A DNA stretch of 64,000 bases, taken from Arthrobacter sp. H16F315 (GTDB lineage: Bacteria; Actinomycetota; Actinomycetes; Actinomycetales; Micrococcaceae). Both the position numbers and the translations under genes were made by a program. The stretch spans positions 1,922,001 to 1,986,000 of the forward strand of contig NZ_JAMXSS010000002.1 of the NCBI RefSeq assembly GCF_024124825.1, read 5' to 3'. Shown here piece by piece: positions 47,077 to 56,588 of this stretch. The notes beneath the pieces are model-generated. The model saw only the letters and a list, made by a program, of their open reading frames with translations, was not told where the DNA came from and did no database searches. Every line of letters begins with the position of its first letter. The stretch's first letter is position 1.

Positions 47077-47570
47077 TCAGCCGATTTCCAGCACAGTGAC
47101 CCGCCAGGCAAGCCTGCTGCGCTCCAGCCTCAGCGCGACCGCGCGCACCCGCGATTCCTCGACCACAACGGCACTGGCCTCGTAGATGTCCGCGGTCACC
47201 CGGCAGGCCCGGACGGAGTGGACGGACGGATTACGGTGCAGCCGTCCGGCGGTTGGCGACGCCCCGCACGGCATCCGCCGCGTCAACGCGGCCCGGTGTT
47301 GCAGGGCCGCAAGACAGCGGTCGTCGAGCCGCCTTGCCAACTGCTGCACCGCACGGGCACCGGCCAGCACCTCGATGGCGGCCTGAACCGTGCTGCGTGA
47401 AATAGCACAGATCTGCTGGTCCTCGTCTGGCATTGGCAGCAGCGGTGCTGCCGGAATGCAGGGCCCGGCCGGCAGGGTGCCGGTGCCGCACCGTCGGGAA
47501 CCAGTCGAAGTGGCGGGGCTAGGGATCGGTTGGGTTCCGCTGCGGCACGGAGGCTGCTGGTGGCGTTCAT
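47077..47570 (-). CDS. Rv3235-like protein (probable frameshift)
   Basis: A small actinobacterial protein of the Rv3235 type. The C-terminal 118 residues from ATG 47433 contain the family core (STVQAAIEVLAGARAVQQLARR, then ALRLERSRLAWRVTVLEIG). Upstream, ATG 47570 has AAAGGAAG and opens MNATSSLRAAAEP with the family-like PPLRLVPDG, but in another frame. One added C in the CCC near 47475-47477 would link GAAPAP to LPAGPCIPAAPLLPMPDE and give 164 residues. The function is unknown. It is convergent with secA and shares the strand with the LysM gene. Confidence 0.65.
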
Positions 47571-47683
47571 GGTGCTTCCTTTCTGAGGGTTTTCAATTGG
47601 CGCAATGCGATGCCGGGGATGTTCCCAGCTGGGATTTCTATGGGCCGTAGACCGGACGGATCGGGGACTGGGCTCGGGCACAC

Positions 47684-48520
47684 TTAGAATCCGGGGGGCA
47701 GCCTGAGCACCTGGCCAGGCCGCAACAGATCCGGGTTACCCCCGATGATGCCTCTGTTGGCCTGATAGATCCTTGGCCATTCCAGGGCAATGTCGACGTC
47801 GGAGGCGCAGGCTCCCAGACGGCCGGCCGCTACGGTCCACAGCGAATCGCCGGGCCTGACTGTCACTTCAGTCGTGTGGTCCGCTGCTTGCTCCCGACGC
47901 AGCGGGCGCTCCGCCAGCGGTCCCGGGTCGACAACCGGACTCAACGGTTGCCATTGCGGAATTTCGACAGCCGGGGTTTGCGCCGGATTTCCCGGCGTTG
48001 CCTCCGGCGCTGGCCGCGCCGTGTACGTTGCAGGCGGAGCTCCTGTCGCGTCCGCAACCGCCGTCGGGATCCACGCTGCGGATGCAGCTGGTGTGGCCGC
48101 GGGTGGGGCAGCGGGGCCGGGGAATGCCGGTGGAACGGCGGCTGTGGCCAGCGGTGCGGTGAGCAGCTGGAGTCCGACGGCAGCCAAGGCGAGGCGGCGC
48201 ATAAAGCCCGGGGCAAATCTGCCGGCGGCTGAGGCGGCGCGGACCTTTCCGCCGCGTTCGAGGAGGGCTGCCGACACAGCAATGCCAAGCGACATGGCCC
48301 ACCAGAGGATCACCACCAGGCCTGCCGTGTTGGCAGTGGCACCAAGCTGGTCTTCAAACCCGAAGGACGCGTGATGTGCGGAGGAGACCCGCCAGCGCTG
48401 GACCATAGCGCCTCCTGTCGCGGCGAGGAGGAAGCCCAGCAGCAAAATGGCTGCCGCCATCACCACGTCGGCGCGCAGCGCATGGTGCGGGCTGGATGTC
48501 GGAACGTCTGCTGCGGCCAT
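47684..48520 (-). CDS. Membrane protein with C-terminal LysM domain
   Basis: 278 residues. Hydrophobic segments are seen near 15-38 (VVMAAAILLLGFLLAATG), 55-85 (TAGLVVILWWAMSLGIAV) and 110-130. A long Pro/Ala-rich spacer then leads to a C-terminal LysM repeat (VTVRPGDSLWTVAAGRLG, then NPDLLRPGQVLRLPPGF) for peptidoglycan binding. The layout suggests a wall-associated protein with an extracytoplasmic LysM tail. ATG 48520 is preferred; the upstream in-frame extension runs through the repeated TTTGATGCTG region and has no start support. AAGGAAGG lies 13-20 bases before it. It is divergent from the hypothetical gene at 48678. Confidence 0.78.
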   Translation of the reverse strand: MAAADVPTSSPHHALRADVVMAAAILLLGFLLAATGGAMVQRWRVSSAHHASFGFEDQLGATANTAGLVVILWWAMSLGIAVSAALLERGGKVRAASAAGRFAPGFMRRLALAAVGLQLLTAPLATAAVPPAFPGPAAPPAATPAASAAWIPTAVADATGAPPATYTARPAPEATPGNPAQTPAVEIPQWQPLSPVVDPGPLAERPLRREQAADHTTEVTVRPGDSLWTVAAGRLGACASDVDIALEWPRIYQANRGIIGGNPDLLRPGQVLRLPPGF

Positions 48521-48540
48521 GGTTTGCTGCCCTGCCTTCC

Positions 48541-48580
48541 TTTGATGCTGTTTGATGCTGTTAGAACTAATTTGATGCTG
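48541..48580. repeat. Three 10-bp direct repeats TTTGATGCTG in the divergent promoter region
   Basis: Exact copies at 48541-48550, 48551-48560 and 48571-48580, so all three start on the same helical face (offsets 0, 10 and 30). They lie between the LysM gene (- strand, start 48520) and the hypothetical gene (+ strand, start 48678) in unusually AT-rich DNA. A TATAGT -10-like hexamer follows at 48601-48606 for the + strand. Confidence 0.8.
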
Positions 48581-48677
48581 TTTAGCTAAGTTTGGATTCG
48601 TATAGTGACGTTTGTCTAGGGCTTCTTTTTCCGGAGTGTGGTTGACCGCTGGCGTGGGCCGTGCGTACCCTGACGCC

Positions 48678-49277
48678 ATGCGCTGGGATTCCCTCTTTGA
48701 GGATCTGGAGACCCAAATGGCCGCCGGCGTGCGGCTGGATCTCGACGCGGAAATTATGGAACGGACGAGGGCGGAAGCGGCAGCGGTGGAGCTCGGTGAC
48801 CGGCTTCGGGGCTCGTTGGGGCTACAAATACGGGTTCAGCTCGCCTCCGGAACAACGTTCGAGGGAACGTTGATCCACGCGGGAAGTCAGGCGCTCGTGC
48901 TGGCTGAACCACAGCATCAAGTGCTGATTCCCTATGACTCGGCGCTTAGCTACCTCGGGCTTGCGCGGTTCGCAGTGCCTGAGCCGTCCAAGGTCCGGCA
49001 AAGACTTGGACTGGCCAGCGCCCTGCGCGGCCTGGCTCGGGACCGCGCAGCCCTTGCTGTCCTGCTGACCGGAGGGTCAGCAGGCGAATCGATTCTCCAC
49101 GGGGTGATCGACAGGGTCGGCCGCGACCACTTCGACCTGGCGGTGACCGGGGAGGGCGAGGACCGCCGGGCGGCCAATGTCCGGCAGTTGGCGACGATTC
49201 CCTTCGGCGCCCTCGCCGGAATCAGGTCCGCCCGGTCTCCGGAGGACGAGCCGCGCGGCTACCCGGCAGCACGGTGA
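48678..49277 (+). CDS. Conserved hypothetical protein
   Basis: A 199-residue soluble protein I cannot assign. It opens with an acidic helix (MRWDSLFEDLETQMAAG), continues through a helix rich in Glu/Arg, and has two short beta-rich segments (IRVQLASGTTFEGTLIHAGS and DHFDLAVTGEGEDRRAANVR) that look like repeated SH3-like or Sm-like strands. The start is ATG 48678; no strong ribosome site is visible. It is divergent from the LysM gene and converges with the small HTH gene. Reading-frame length and codon use support it as real. Confidence 0.6.
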   Translation: MRWDSLFEDLETQMAAGVRLDLDAEIMERTRAEAAAVELGDRLRGSLGLQIRVQLASGTTFEGTLIHAGSQALVLAEPQHQVLIPYDSALSYLGLARFAVPEPSKVRQRLGLASALRGLARDRAALAVLLTGGSAGESILHGVIDRVGRDHFDLAVTGEGEDRRAANVRQLATIPFGALAGIRSARSPEDEPRGYPAAR

Positions 49278-49311
49278 ATCGGGCGTGGCTGCGACGCCGG
49301 GATTCCCCGGC

Positions 49312-49527
49312 TCAGCGGTTCTTGGACTTTGCTTGTTCGATCATCCGGCCGGCTTCCGCGTAGCGCTCCTCGATGTACTGCTCGAGCATCTTCTCCTCAA
49401 CACGCCACTGGCCCCGTCCGCCCACCTGAATGGCCTTGAGCTCCCCGCTGCGCACGAGCGAGTACGCAGCCGCGGCGTTGATCTGGAGCTGCTCTGCGAC
49501 GTCGGCAAGGGTCAGGAATCGGGGCAT
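49312..49527 (-). CDS. Small helix-turn-helix protein, excisionase/BldC-like
   Basis: 71 residues, mostly one MerR/AlpA-type winged helix: FLTLADVAEQLQINAAAAYS (helix-turn-helix), then LVRSGELKAIQVGGRGQWR (wing). A Glu-rich C-terminal helix follows. Proteins of this fold include phage excisionases and BldC, which bind DNA direct repeats cooperatively. No integrase is near, so a regulator is more likely. The start ATG 49527 is chosen over an upstream in-frame extension to 49647 because homologues begin at MPRFLT-like residues. It is convergent with the hypothetical gene and divergent from the SAF-domain gene. Confidence 0.78.
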   Translation of the reverse strand: MPRFLTLADVAEQLQINAAAAYSLVRSGELKAIQVGGRGQWRVEEKMLEQYIEERYAEAGRMIEQAKSKNR

Positions 49528-49674
49528 GACCCCATTTTGCCATCGATGGCCCGTTCCAGGGCCGTTATCCACAGTTTGCACTTCTTTGCTCCTGCATCTT
49601 CCCGTGAGCGCACCAAGGGGCAACAATAATGATGGCCGGGCCGTCACCGGCGGCGATGACGGGGGAGCGGGCGC

Positions 49675-50319
49675 ATGAGTGCAAGCACGGCAGCCGGCGG
49701 TGCGCGGCTGAAGAAGCCGTCCTGGAAAGACCCCAGGCTGATCATTGGCATCCTGCTGGTCCTGGCCTCAGTGGCGGGTGTGATCGCAGTGGTGGGAGCC
49801 GCGGACCAAACCGCCGAGGCCTACACCGCGCGGGAAGCGATCGCCGTCGGCGAAACTCTGAGCGCTGACAAGCTGGACCGCGTCAAGGTCCGCCTGGGCG
49901 AGGTCGAACAGCACTATCTCACGCCCGCGACCGGCGTGCCGGACGGGCTGGTCGCCGTACAGAGGATCGGCAAGGACCAATTGCTGCCGCGCGGCAGTTT
50001 CGGGAGGCCCGACGGACTGGACCGGAAACCGGTCGCCGTCACTGTCGAGGAGGCCCTGCCGGAACAAGCGGTTGCAGGTTCCCGGGTCGATGTTTGGGTT
50101 GCGCTGCCGGATACCAGGAATGGGTTCAGCCAGCCGGCCCTGCTGTTGCCGGGCGCAGAAATCGCCCGGATTACGCCGGGCAGCACCGCGCTGGGGTCCG
50201 CGCGGTCCACAGTGGTGATGGTGCTGGTGACCGACGGGCAGATGCCGAACCTGCTGGGGGCGCAGGCCAACAAGGCGAAAATATCCGTCGTCTGGAACCC
50301 TGGGGGAGTCAAGCGATGA
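49675..50319 (+). CDS. SAF-domain protein (CpaB/RcpC-like)
   Basis: A 214-residue protein with one N-terminal membrane segment (about 23-43, LIIGILLVLASVAGVIAVVG). A SAF domain follows (AYTAREAIAVGETLSADKL, then GKDQLLPRGSF), as in the CpaB/RcpC components of Flp/Tad pilus systems. The rest, with SRVDVWVALPDTRN, resembles the RcpC C-terminal domain. No pilin, prepilin peptidase, TadA ATPase or secretin-like gene is in the window. It overlaps the next gene by 4 bases (ATGA), so the pair is one operon. Confidence 0.75.
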   Translation: MSASTAAGGARLKKPSWKDPRLIIGILLVLASVAGVIAVVGAADQTAEAYTAREAIAVGETLSADKLDRVKVRLGEVEQHYLTPATGVPDGLVAVQRIGKDQLLPRGSFGRPDGLDRKPVAVTVEEALPEQAVAGSRVDVWVALPDTRNGFSQPALLLPGAEIARITPGSTALGSARSTVVMVLVTDGQMPNLLGAQANKAKISVVWNPGGVKR

Positions 50320-51628
50320 GTATCCCCGTTGTTACTGTCGGGGACTCGCGGGAAGACCTGGTCGGCAGGCTGGAACGCCTCCACGGCCCGGTGTCGGTGG
50401 TCCGGCGGTGTACCGAGTTGGCCGAACTGCTGGCCGCCTGCCAGAGCGGACTTGCCCGTGCCGCAGTCGTGGCGCAGGGCAGCGAGGAGCTGACCGCATC
50501 GCTTGTCGACCGGCTGTCCGCCGTGGGGGTGGCCGTCGTGGCCCTGACCGACAGCCCGGAAGAGATGGCCCGGTTGCAGGGGATCGGGGTGGCCGCCGAA
50601 CTATCGGGGGTCAACGCCGCGGCCCTTGCCGGCCGTATCCAGTCCGCTGTCAGCCAACTCACCGGGCGGGACCCGCTGCTCCGGCAAGGTGACAGCTCTG
50701 GTCCGCCCGACGCCGGCCGGGCCCCCGAAAGCTCCGCCGGGGCGCCGTGGACGGCGCCGAAAGATCCGGTGCGGGGCAGGTCATTGCGGTGTGGGGGCCC
50801 GCAGGATCGCCGGGTCGGACCATGCTCGCGGTCAATATGGCCGCCGAACTCGCCGCCGCCGGGAAATCCGTGCTGCTGGTCGACGCCGATAGCTATGGCG
50901 CCAGTGTCGCGGCCATGCTGGGACTGCTGGACGAAGCCGCCGGGCTCGCGCAGGCGTGCCGCCTCGCAGACCAAGGCCTGCTGAACCAGGAAGCGCTGCT
51001 CCGGATCGCGGCTCCAGTTGTAACGAAGACGGGTAGTTTCCGGGTGCTGACCGGAATCACCCGGGCCGACCGCTGGACCGAACTCCGCCCCGCGGCACTT
51101 TCCCTGGTGCTGTCCCGGGCCCGGCAGCTTGCAGAAGTCGTAGTCATCGATACCGGGTTCTGCTTGGAGAGCGACGAGGAATTGAGCTTCGATACGATGG
51201 CACCTCGCCGAAACGCCGCGACCTTGAGGAGCCTCGAACTGGCGGACATGGTGTTCGCCGTTGGAGCGGCCGACTCGATAGGTGTTCCACGGCTGGTCCG
51301 GGGCTTGGCTGAACTGGAATCCGCCGTCCCGGGTGTGTCCCCGCGTGTGGTGCTGAACAAGGTCCGGCAGTCCGCTGTGGGACGCTTCCCGGAACGGCAA
51401 CTGCGCGATGCCTGGGAGCGTTTCGGTCCCACGGCCCCGCTGAGTGCCTTTCTGCCGGCTGACCCGGTTGCCACTGATGCGGCGCTGCTGGCGGGATCGC
51501 TCCTGCTTGAGGCCGCCCCCGATTCTCCGCTGCGAAGGGGGATCGCCGACCTGGTTTGTGCACCTGTCCAGCGGATTAGCCGATCCTCTGTATTTTCTTC
51601 CACAGCGAAGCGTCGACTAAAAGGCTAG
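50316..51628 (+). CDS. CpaE/MinD-like ATPase (one frameshift)
   Basis: The N-terminal receiver-like region (MSIPVVTVGDSREDLVGRLE, VAAELSGVNAAALAGRIQSA) is in one frame. The ParA/MinD-like ATPase half is in another: deviant Walker A VIAVWGPAGSPGRTMLAVN, switch ADSYGASVAAML, and VVVIDTGF. The break is near GGGG 50739-50742 or GGGG 50773-50776. Adding one G at the later site gives a clean join to GQVIAVWG and a 437-residue protein. The usual Walker A lysine is replaced by SPGRT, as in many actinobacterial CpaE-like proteins. It probably positions or regulates an envelope machine with the SAF-domain partner. Confidence 0.75.
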
Positions 51629-51687
51629 GCTCACCATGAGGGCCGCAACGAAGCGGCCATGAACTTTTCTGATGGAGGCGTTTGTCG

Positions 51688-54600
51688 ATGTCGTCTGGGT
51701 CCAGCGTGGAGGATCAACCCGTTTCGATCGGTGCCGGGGCAGGCTACCTGAGGGACTACTACGAGCACCTCGCCGAAGAAGATGCCTTGGCTTATCCTGA
51801 GGCATTGCTCTCGGAGCGGGCGGCGATGCACCGCCAGACGGCGGCCAAACGGCTCCCGGGCACCGCCAACATCACCATCGCCGATGAAGCTGACCGCAGT
51901 GTTGTCTACATCGTCACCGACGATATGCCGTTCCTGGTTGATTCGGTGAACGCAGAACTCGTCCGGCAGAACGCCCCCATCCGACTCGTGATTCACCCGC
52001 TGTTCGTTGTGACCCGCAACCGGGAAAGCGGCGAACTCGTCAAAGTCTCACGGGTCCCCTCGCACCTGGGCATTTCCAGCGGCGACACCGCAGCGATGCC
52101 CAACCTTTCGCACCTGATCGCCCAGGGGGATAACGCCTCCCACATGGAATCATGGATCGCCGTCGAAATTGACCCCGTGGACGAGGAAAAACGCGCAGCG
52201 CTGACAGCGGGAATCGGGCGGGTACTCGCCGATGTCCGCGCCGCCGTCGAGGACTGGCCGAAGATGCGGAACCGGGCCCTCCAGATCGCCGACGACCTGG
52301 ATACGCTCCCCCGGTGACGCGCAGATCGCCGAACTCCGCCAGGCCCAGGCGCTGCTCCGCTGGCTGGATGACGGCAATTTCACCTTCCTCGGGTACCGCG
52401 AATACGACCTCACGAACGAATCCGGTGAGGACGTCCTGGAACCCCGGGAAGAAAGCGGCCTTGGGCTGCTGCGCAGCGGAGCAGAGACCCCGCACCAGAT
52501 TCAGCACCTCACGGAGACGGGCCGGAAGAAGGCCCGCGAAAAGCGCGCACTTGTTATCACCAAGGCCAACTCGCGCTCCACGGTCCACCGCTCCGCCTAC
52601 CTGGACTACATCGGCGTCAAGAGCTTCGATGCTGCCGGCAACGTCAACGGAGAACGCCGCTTCATCGGGCTGTTTGCCACCACTGCCTATGCGGGGTCCG
52701 TGCGTGATATCCCGGTGGTGCGCGAGAAGGTCGCCGCAGTACTTAGCGATGCCGGCTTCCCGCCGGATTCACACTCCGGCAAGGACCTCCTGGGCATCCT
52801 CGAAACGTACCCCCGCGACGAGCTTTTCCAGATCGAAATACCCGACCTGGCGGCCATTGCCACGGGCATCCAGCGATTGCAGGAACGACGCCGCACCCGC
52901 CTGTTCCTGCGGCCGGACCTCTACGGTCGCTTTATGTCCGCACTCGTGTACCTTCCGCGCGACCGGTACACCACGAACGTCCGTCTGCGCATCGAAAAGG
53001 AGCTGCGCGACACTTTCGATGCGGTCTCCATCGATTTCGAGGCGCGGATGACTGAGTCCGCGCTGGCGCGGCTCTTCTTCCGGATCAGGCTCCCGAAAAA
53101 CTCTGATGTCAGCACCGTCAATAGCGACGATCTCGAAAAGAGGCTGGTCCGCGCGGCCCGTTCGTGGAGCGAGGGCATCTCCGAGGTCCTGCACACCCGC
53201 GCCGACGGGGGCCTCAAGGAGGACGGTGCCAAGGAGCTCGCCGCCGTGTGGGCCGAGGCCTTCCCGGCGAGCTACCGGGTCGACTACGAGGTGGAGGATG
53301 CCCTGGAGGACATCGCCCGCTTCGAGAAGTACGGGGCCGGAGCCCAGGACAGCGCGCACGAAGTCCAAGAACAGCCCGGCGTCCACGTCTATCTCCCCGA
53401 CGGTGCCGGCGCGACCCTTGAAGAGGACGCCCGCGTCAAGCTCTACATGCTCGAGCCCAAAAGCCTGAGCCAAATCCTGCCGTATTTCCACAACCTGGGC
53501 CTGGAGGTCCTGGACGAGCGTCCGTTCGAAATCGAGACGGCGGACCACCGTGACTTCTTCCTTTATGACTTGGGCCTGAAGTACCCCGCCGGGGTTGACC
53601 CCCTGGAAACGGGGGAGTTGCTCGCGGAGGCCTTCTCTGCTGCCGTGTCCGGTGCCGTGGAATCGGACAGCTTCGACCGGCTGGTGCTGCGCGAAGGGAT
53701 GCGCTGGCGCCAGGTGGTTGTCCTGCGCGCGTACGCCAAGTACATGCGGCAGATGGGCAACACCAACTCTTACGGATTCCTGGCCGATACGCTGCTGGCA
53801 AACCCCGACGTCAACCGCGGTCTCAGTGCACTGTTCGAAGCCCGCTTCGATCCTTCGTTGGGTGAGGACGAACGCCGCAGCAAGCAGGACGAGGTCATCG
53901 CCGGATTGGATGCTGCGATCGAGCGGGTCGCAACCCTCGACGCCGACCGTGTGCTGCGGACCTTCAAGAACCTGATCCAGGCGACCCTGCGGACCAACTA
54001 CTACCAGAACAAGGCCCACCTGAGCTTCAAGCTGAACCCGTCAGCAATTGAAGGCCTGCCGTTCCCGACTCCCATGTTCGAGATCTGGGTCTACTCGCCC
54101 CGGGTCGAGGGCGTCCACCTGCGATTCGGCAAGGTGGCCCGCGGCGGCCTGCGCTGGTCGGACCGCCGGGAGGATTTCCGCACCGAGATCCTTGGACTGG
54201 TCAAGGCCCAAACGGTCAAAAACGCAGTGATCGTGCCCACCGGCGCCAAAGGCGGGTTCTACGCTAAACAGCTTCCTGACCCCGCGGCGGACCGCAGCGC
54301 GTGGATGGCGGAGGGCATCGCAAGCTACAAGACGTTTATCCGCGGTCTCCTGGACATCACGGACAACCTCGTGACAACAACAGCGGGCGAGCAGCTGGTG
54401 CCGCCGGCCGACGTCGTACGCCATGACGACGACGATTCCTACCTTGTTGTTGCAGCTGACAAGGGGACTGCGTCATTCTCCGACATCGCCAACGGCCTGG
54501 CCGCGGAGTACGGGTACTGGCTTGGTGACGCTTTCGCCTCCGGCGGATCGGTCGGCTACGACCACAAGGCGATGGGCATCACCGCCCGGGGTGCCTGGGA

Positions 54601-56557
54601 ATCCGTTAAGCGGCACTTCAGCGAGCTGGACCTGGACACCCAGTCCGAGCCGTTCACGGTCGTCGGTGTCGGCGACATGTCAGGGGACGTGTTCGGCAAC
54701 GGTATGCTCTTGTCGAAGCATATCCGGCTGCTCGCGGCCTTTGACCACCGGCACATTTTCCTCGATCCGACGCCGGACGAAGCCGTCTCCTTCGCCGAGC
54801 GCCAGCGTCTCTTTGAGCTGCCCCGTTCATCCTGGGACGACTATAACAAAACGCTGATCAGCGAAGGTGGCGGAGTTTTTGCCCGCCAGGCGAAGTCGAT
54901 CCCGGTCTCTGCCCAGGTCCGTTCCGCACTGGGGCTTCCCGACGGGACGACCAGGCTCAGCCCGCCCGAACTGCTACGTGCGATCCTGCTCGCCCCGGCT
55001 GACCTGCTCTATAACGGCGGGATCGGCACCTATGTCAAGGCCGCTACGGAAACCAATGCCGAGGTCGGTGACAAAGCCAACGACTCCATCCGCGTCGATG
55101 GCCGTGAACTGCGCGTGAAGGTGGTCGGTGAGGGCGGCAACCTGGGCATGACTCAGCGCGGCCGCATCGAGGCCGCCCTGCAGGGCGTCATCCTGAACAG
55201 CGATGCGATTGACAACTCCGCCGGGGTGGACTGCTCCGACCACGAGGTGAACATCAAGATCTTCGTGGACCGGATGGTCGCCGCCGGGAAGCTGGATCCT
55301 GCGGAGCGATCGGAGTTCCTGGCCTCGATGACCGACGAAGTCGGCCGGCTCGTCCTTGAGGACAATATCGACCAGAACATCCTGCTGCTCAATGACCGGA
55401 TGCGGGTCTCCGAATGGAGCCCCAGCTACGAACGCCTGATGGACTGGCTGGAGAAGTCGGCCGACCTCAAGCGTGATCTGGAGGCGCTGCCAACAACGGA
55501 GACGTTGCGCGAGCGGCTCGAGCAGGGCCAGGGACTGACCTCACCGGAGCTCTCCGTCCTGGCGGCCTACGCCAAAATCGAGCTTGCCTCGGCGCTCCGG
55601 GACAGCGACCTCTCCGAGGACCCGTGGTTCCGGGCAACCCTGCGCGCCTATTTCCCGAAGCAGTTGCGTGAGAGGTTCGATGCGGAGCTGGACACCCATC
55701 CGCTGCGCCGGGAAATCATCGCGACAGTGGTGGCGAACGACATGATTAACATGGGCGGCATCACCTTTGCCTTCCGTGCCATGGAAGAAACCTCCGCGTC
55801 CGAGGCCGCTGTTGCCAAGGCCTTCCTGGCCCTCCGTGAAGTCTATGAACTGGACGTTATGGTCGGGGAGCTCAATGCGTTGCCCGCTTCTTTCCCGACG
55901 GAGCACTGGAGCACCGTCCATTTGGATATCCGCAGGCTCCTGGACCGGGCCGTGCGGTGGGTCCTGAGCCAAAGCAACGGCTCCCGGCCGATTGCCGAGA
56001 CCGTGGCCGAGTTCAAGCCGCTGATGGATCCGATGCGTGCGCGCCTGCTGGACTACCTGCGCGGCGGTGACCGCGACCGGGTGGCCGAATGGCTGGAGAC
56101 GGCCCGCGCGTGGGGCCTGCCGGAGCAACTGGCCCATCGGTGGGCCGAACTGTTCGAAAGCTTTGTGCTGCTCGACATCGCCAAGATCGTCCACGCCAGC
56201 CCGGAACCGGTAGAGGACATCGCGCATGTCTACTACGCCCTGTTCAACCACTTCCACGCCGATTCCCTGCTTGAGCGAATCACCAAGCTGCCCCGGCGGG
56301 ACCGCTGGCAGGCTCTGGCCCGGGCGGCCCTGCGCGACGACCTGTACTCGACCGTTTCGGATATGACGACGGCCGTGCTGGAGGCAACGCCCCGGGGTGT
56401 ACCGGCGGAGGAGCGGCTTGTGGCCTGGGAAAACCAGAATGCGGAGCAGCTGAGCCGGGCGAAGAGCATGTTTGATGAAGTGAACGCGCTTGAGGCCGAT
56501 GACATGGCCTCACTGTCGGTAGCATTGAGGCTCTTGAGGTCAATCGTTCGACGCTAG
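51688..56557 (+). CDS. gdh: NAD-specific glutamate dehydrogenase, large (about 180 kDa) type (one frameshift)
   Basis: Converts glutamate to 2-oxoglutarate and ammonia with NAD+. The large N-terminal regulatory region has ACT-like segments (VVYIVTDDMPFLVDSVNAEL). The catalytic core holds FGKVARGGLRWSDRREDFRT, VPTGAKGGFYAKQLP and GYDHKAMGITARGAWESVKR, with NAD-binding GVGDMSGDVFGNGMLLS. The frame stops after DDLDTLPR because of an extra C in CCCCC at 52308-52312. With four Cs it reads DTLPGDAQIAELRQ and totals 1622 residues, normal for the family. ATG 51688 has GGAGG 9 bases upstream. PdtaS follows 31 bases downstream. Confidence 0.92.
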
Positions 56558-56588
56558 GCAGCCGCCGGCGTTCCACTATGGAGGTGCT

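Noticed and set aside
48541..48580. Repeats as a CRISPR array
   Set aside because: The units are 10 bases long, two of them abut without spacer, and no cas gene is present.
49312..49527. HTH gene as a phage excisionase marking a mobile element
   Set aside because: No integrase, attachment repeat or change in composition is seen around it.
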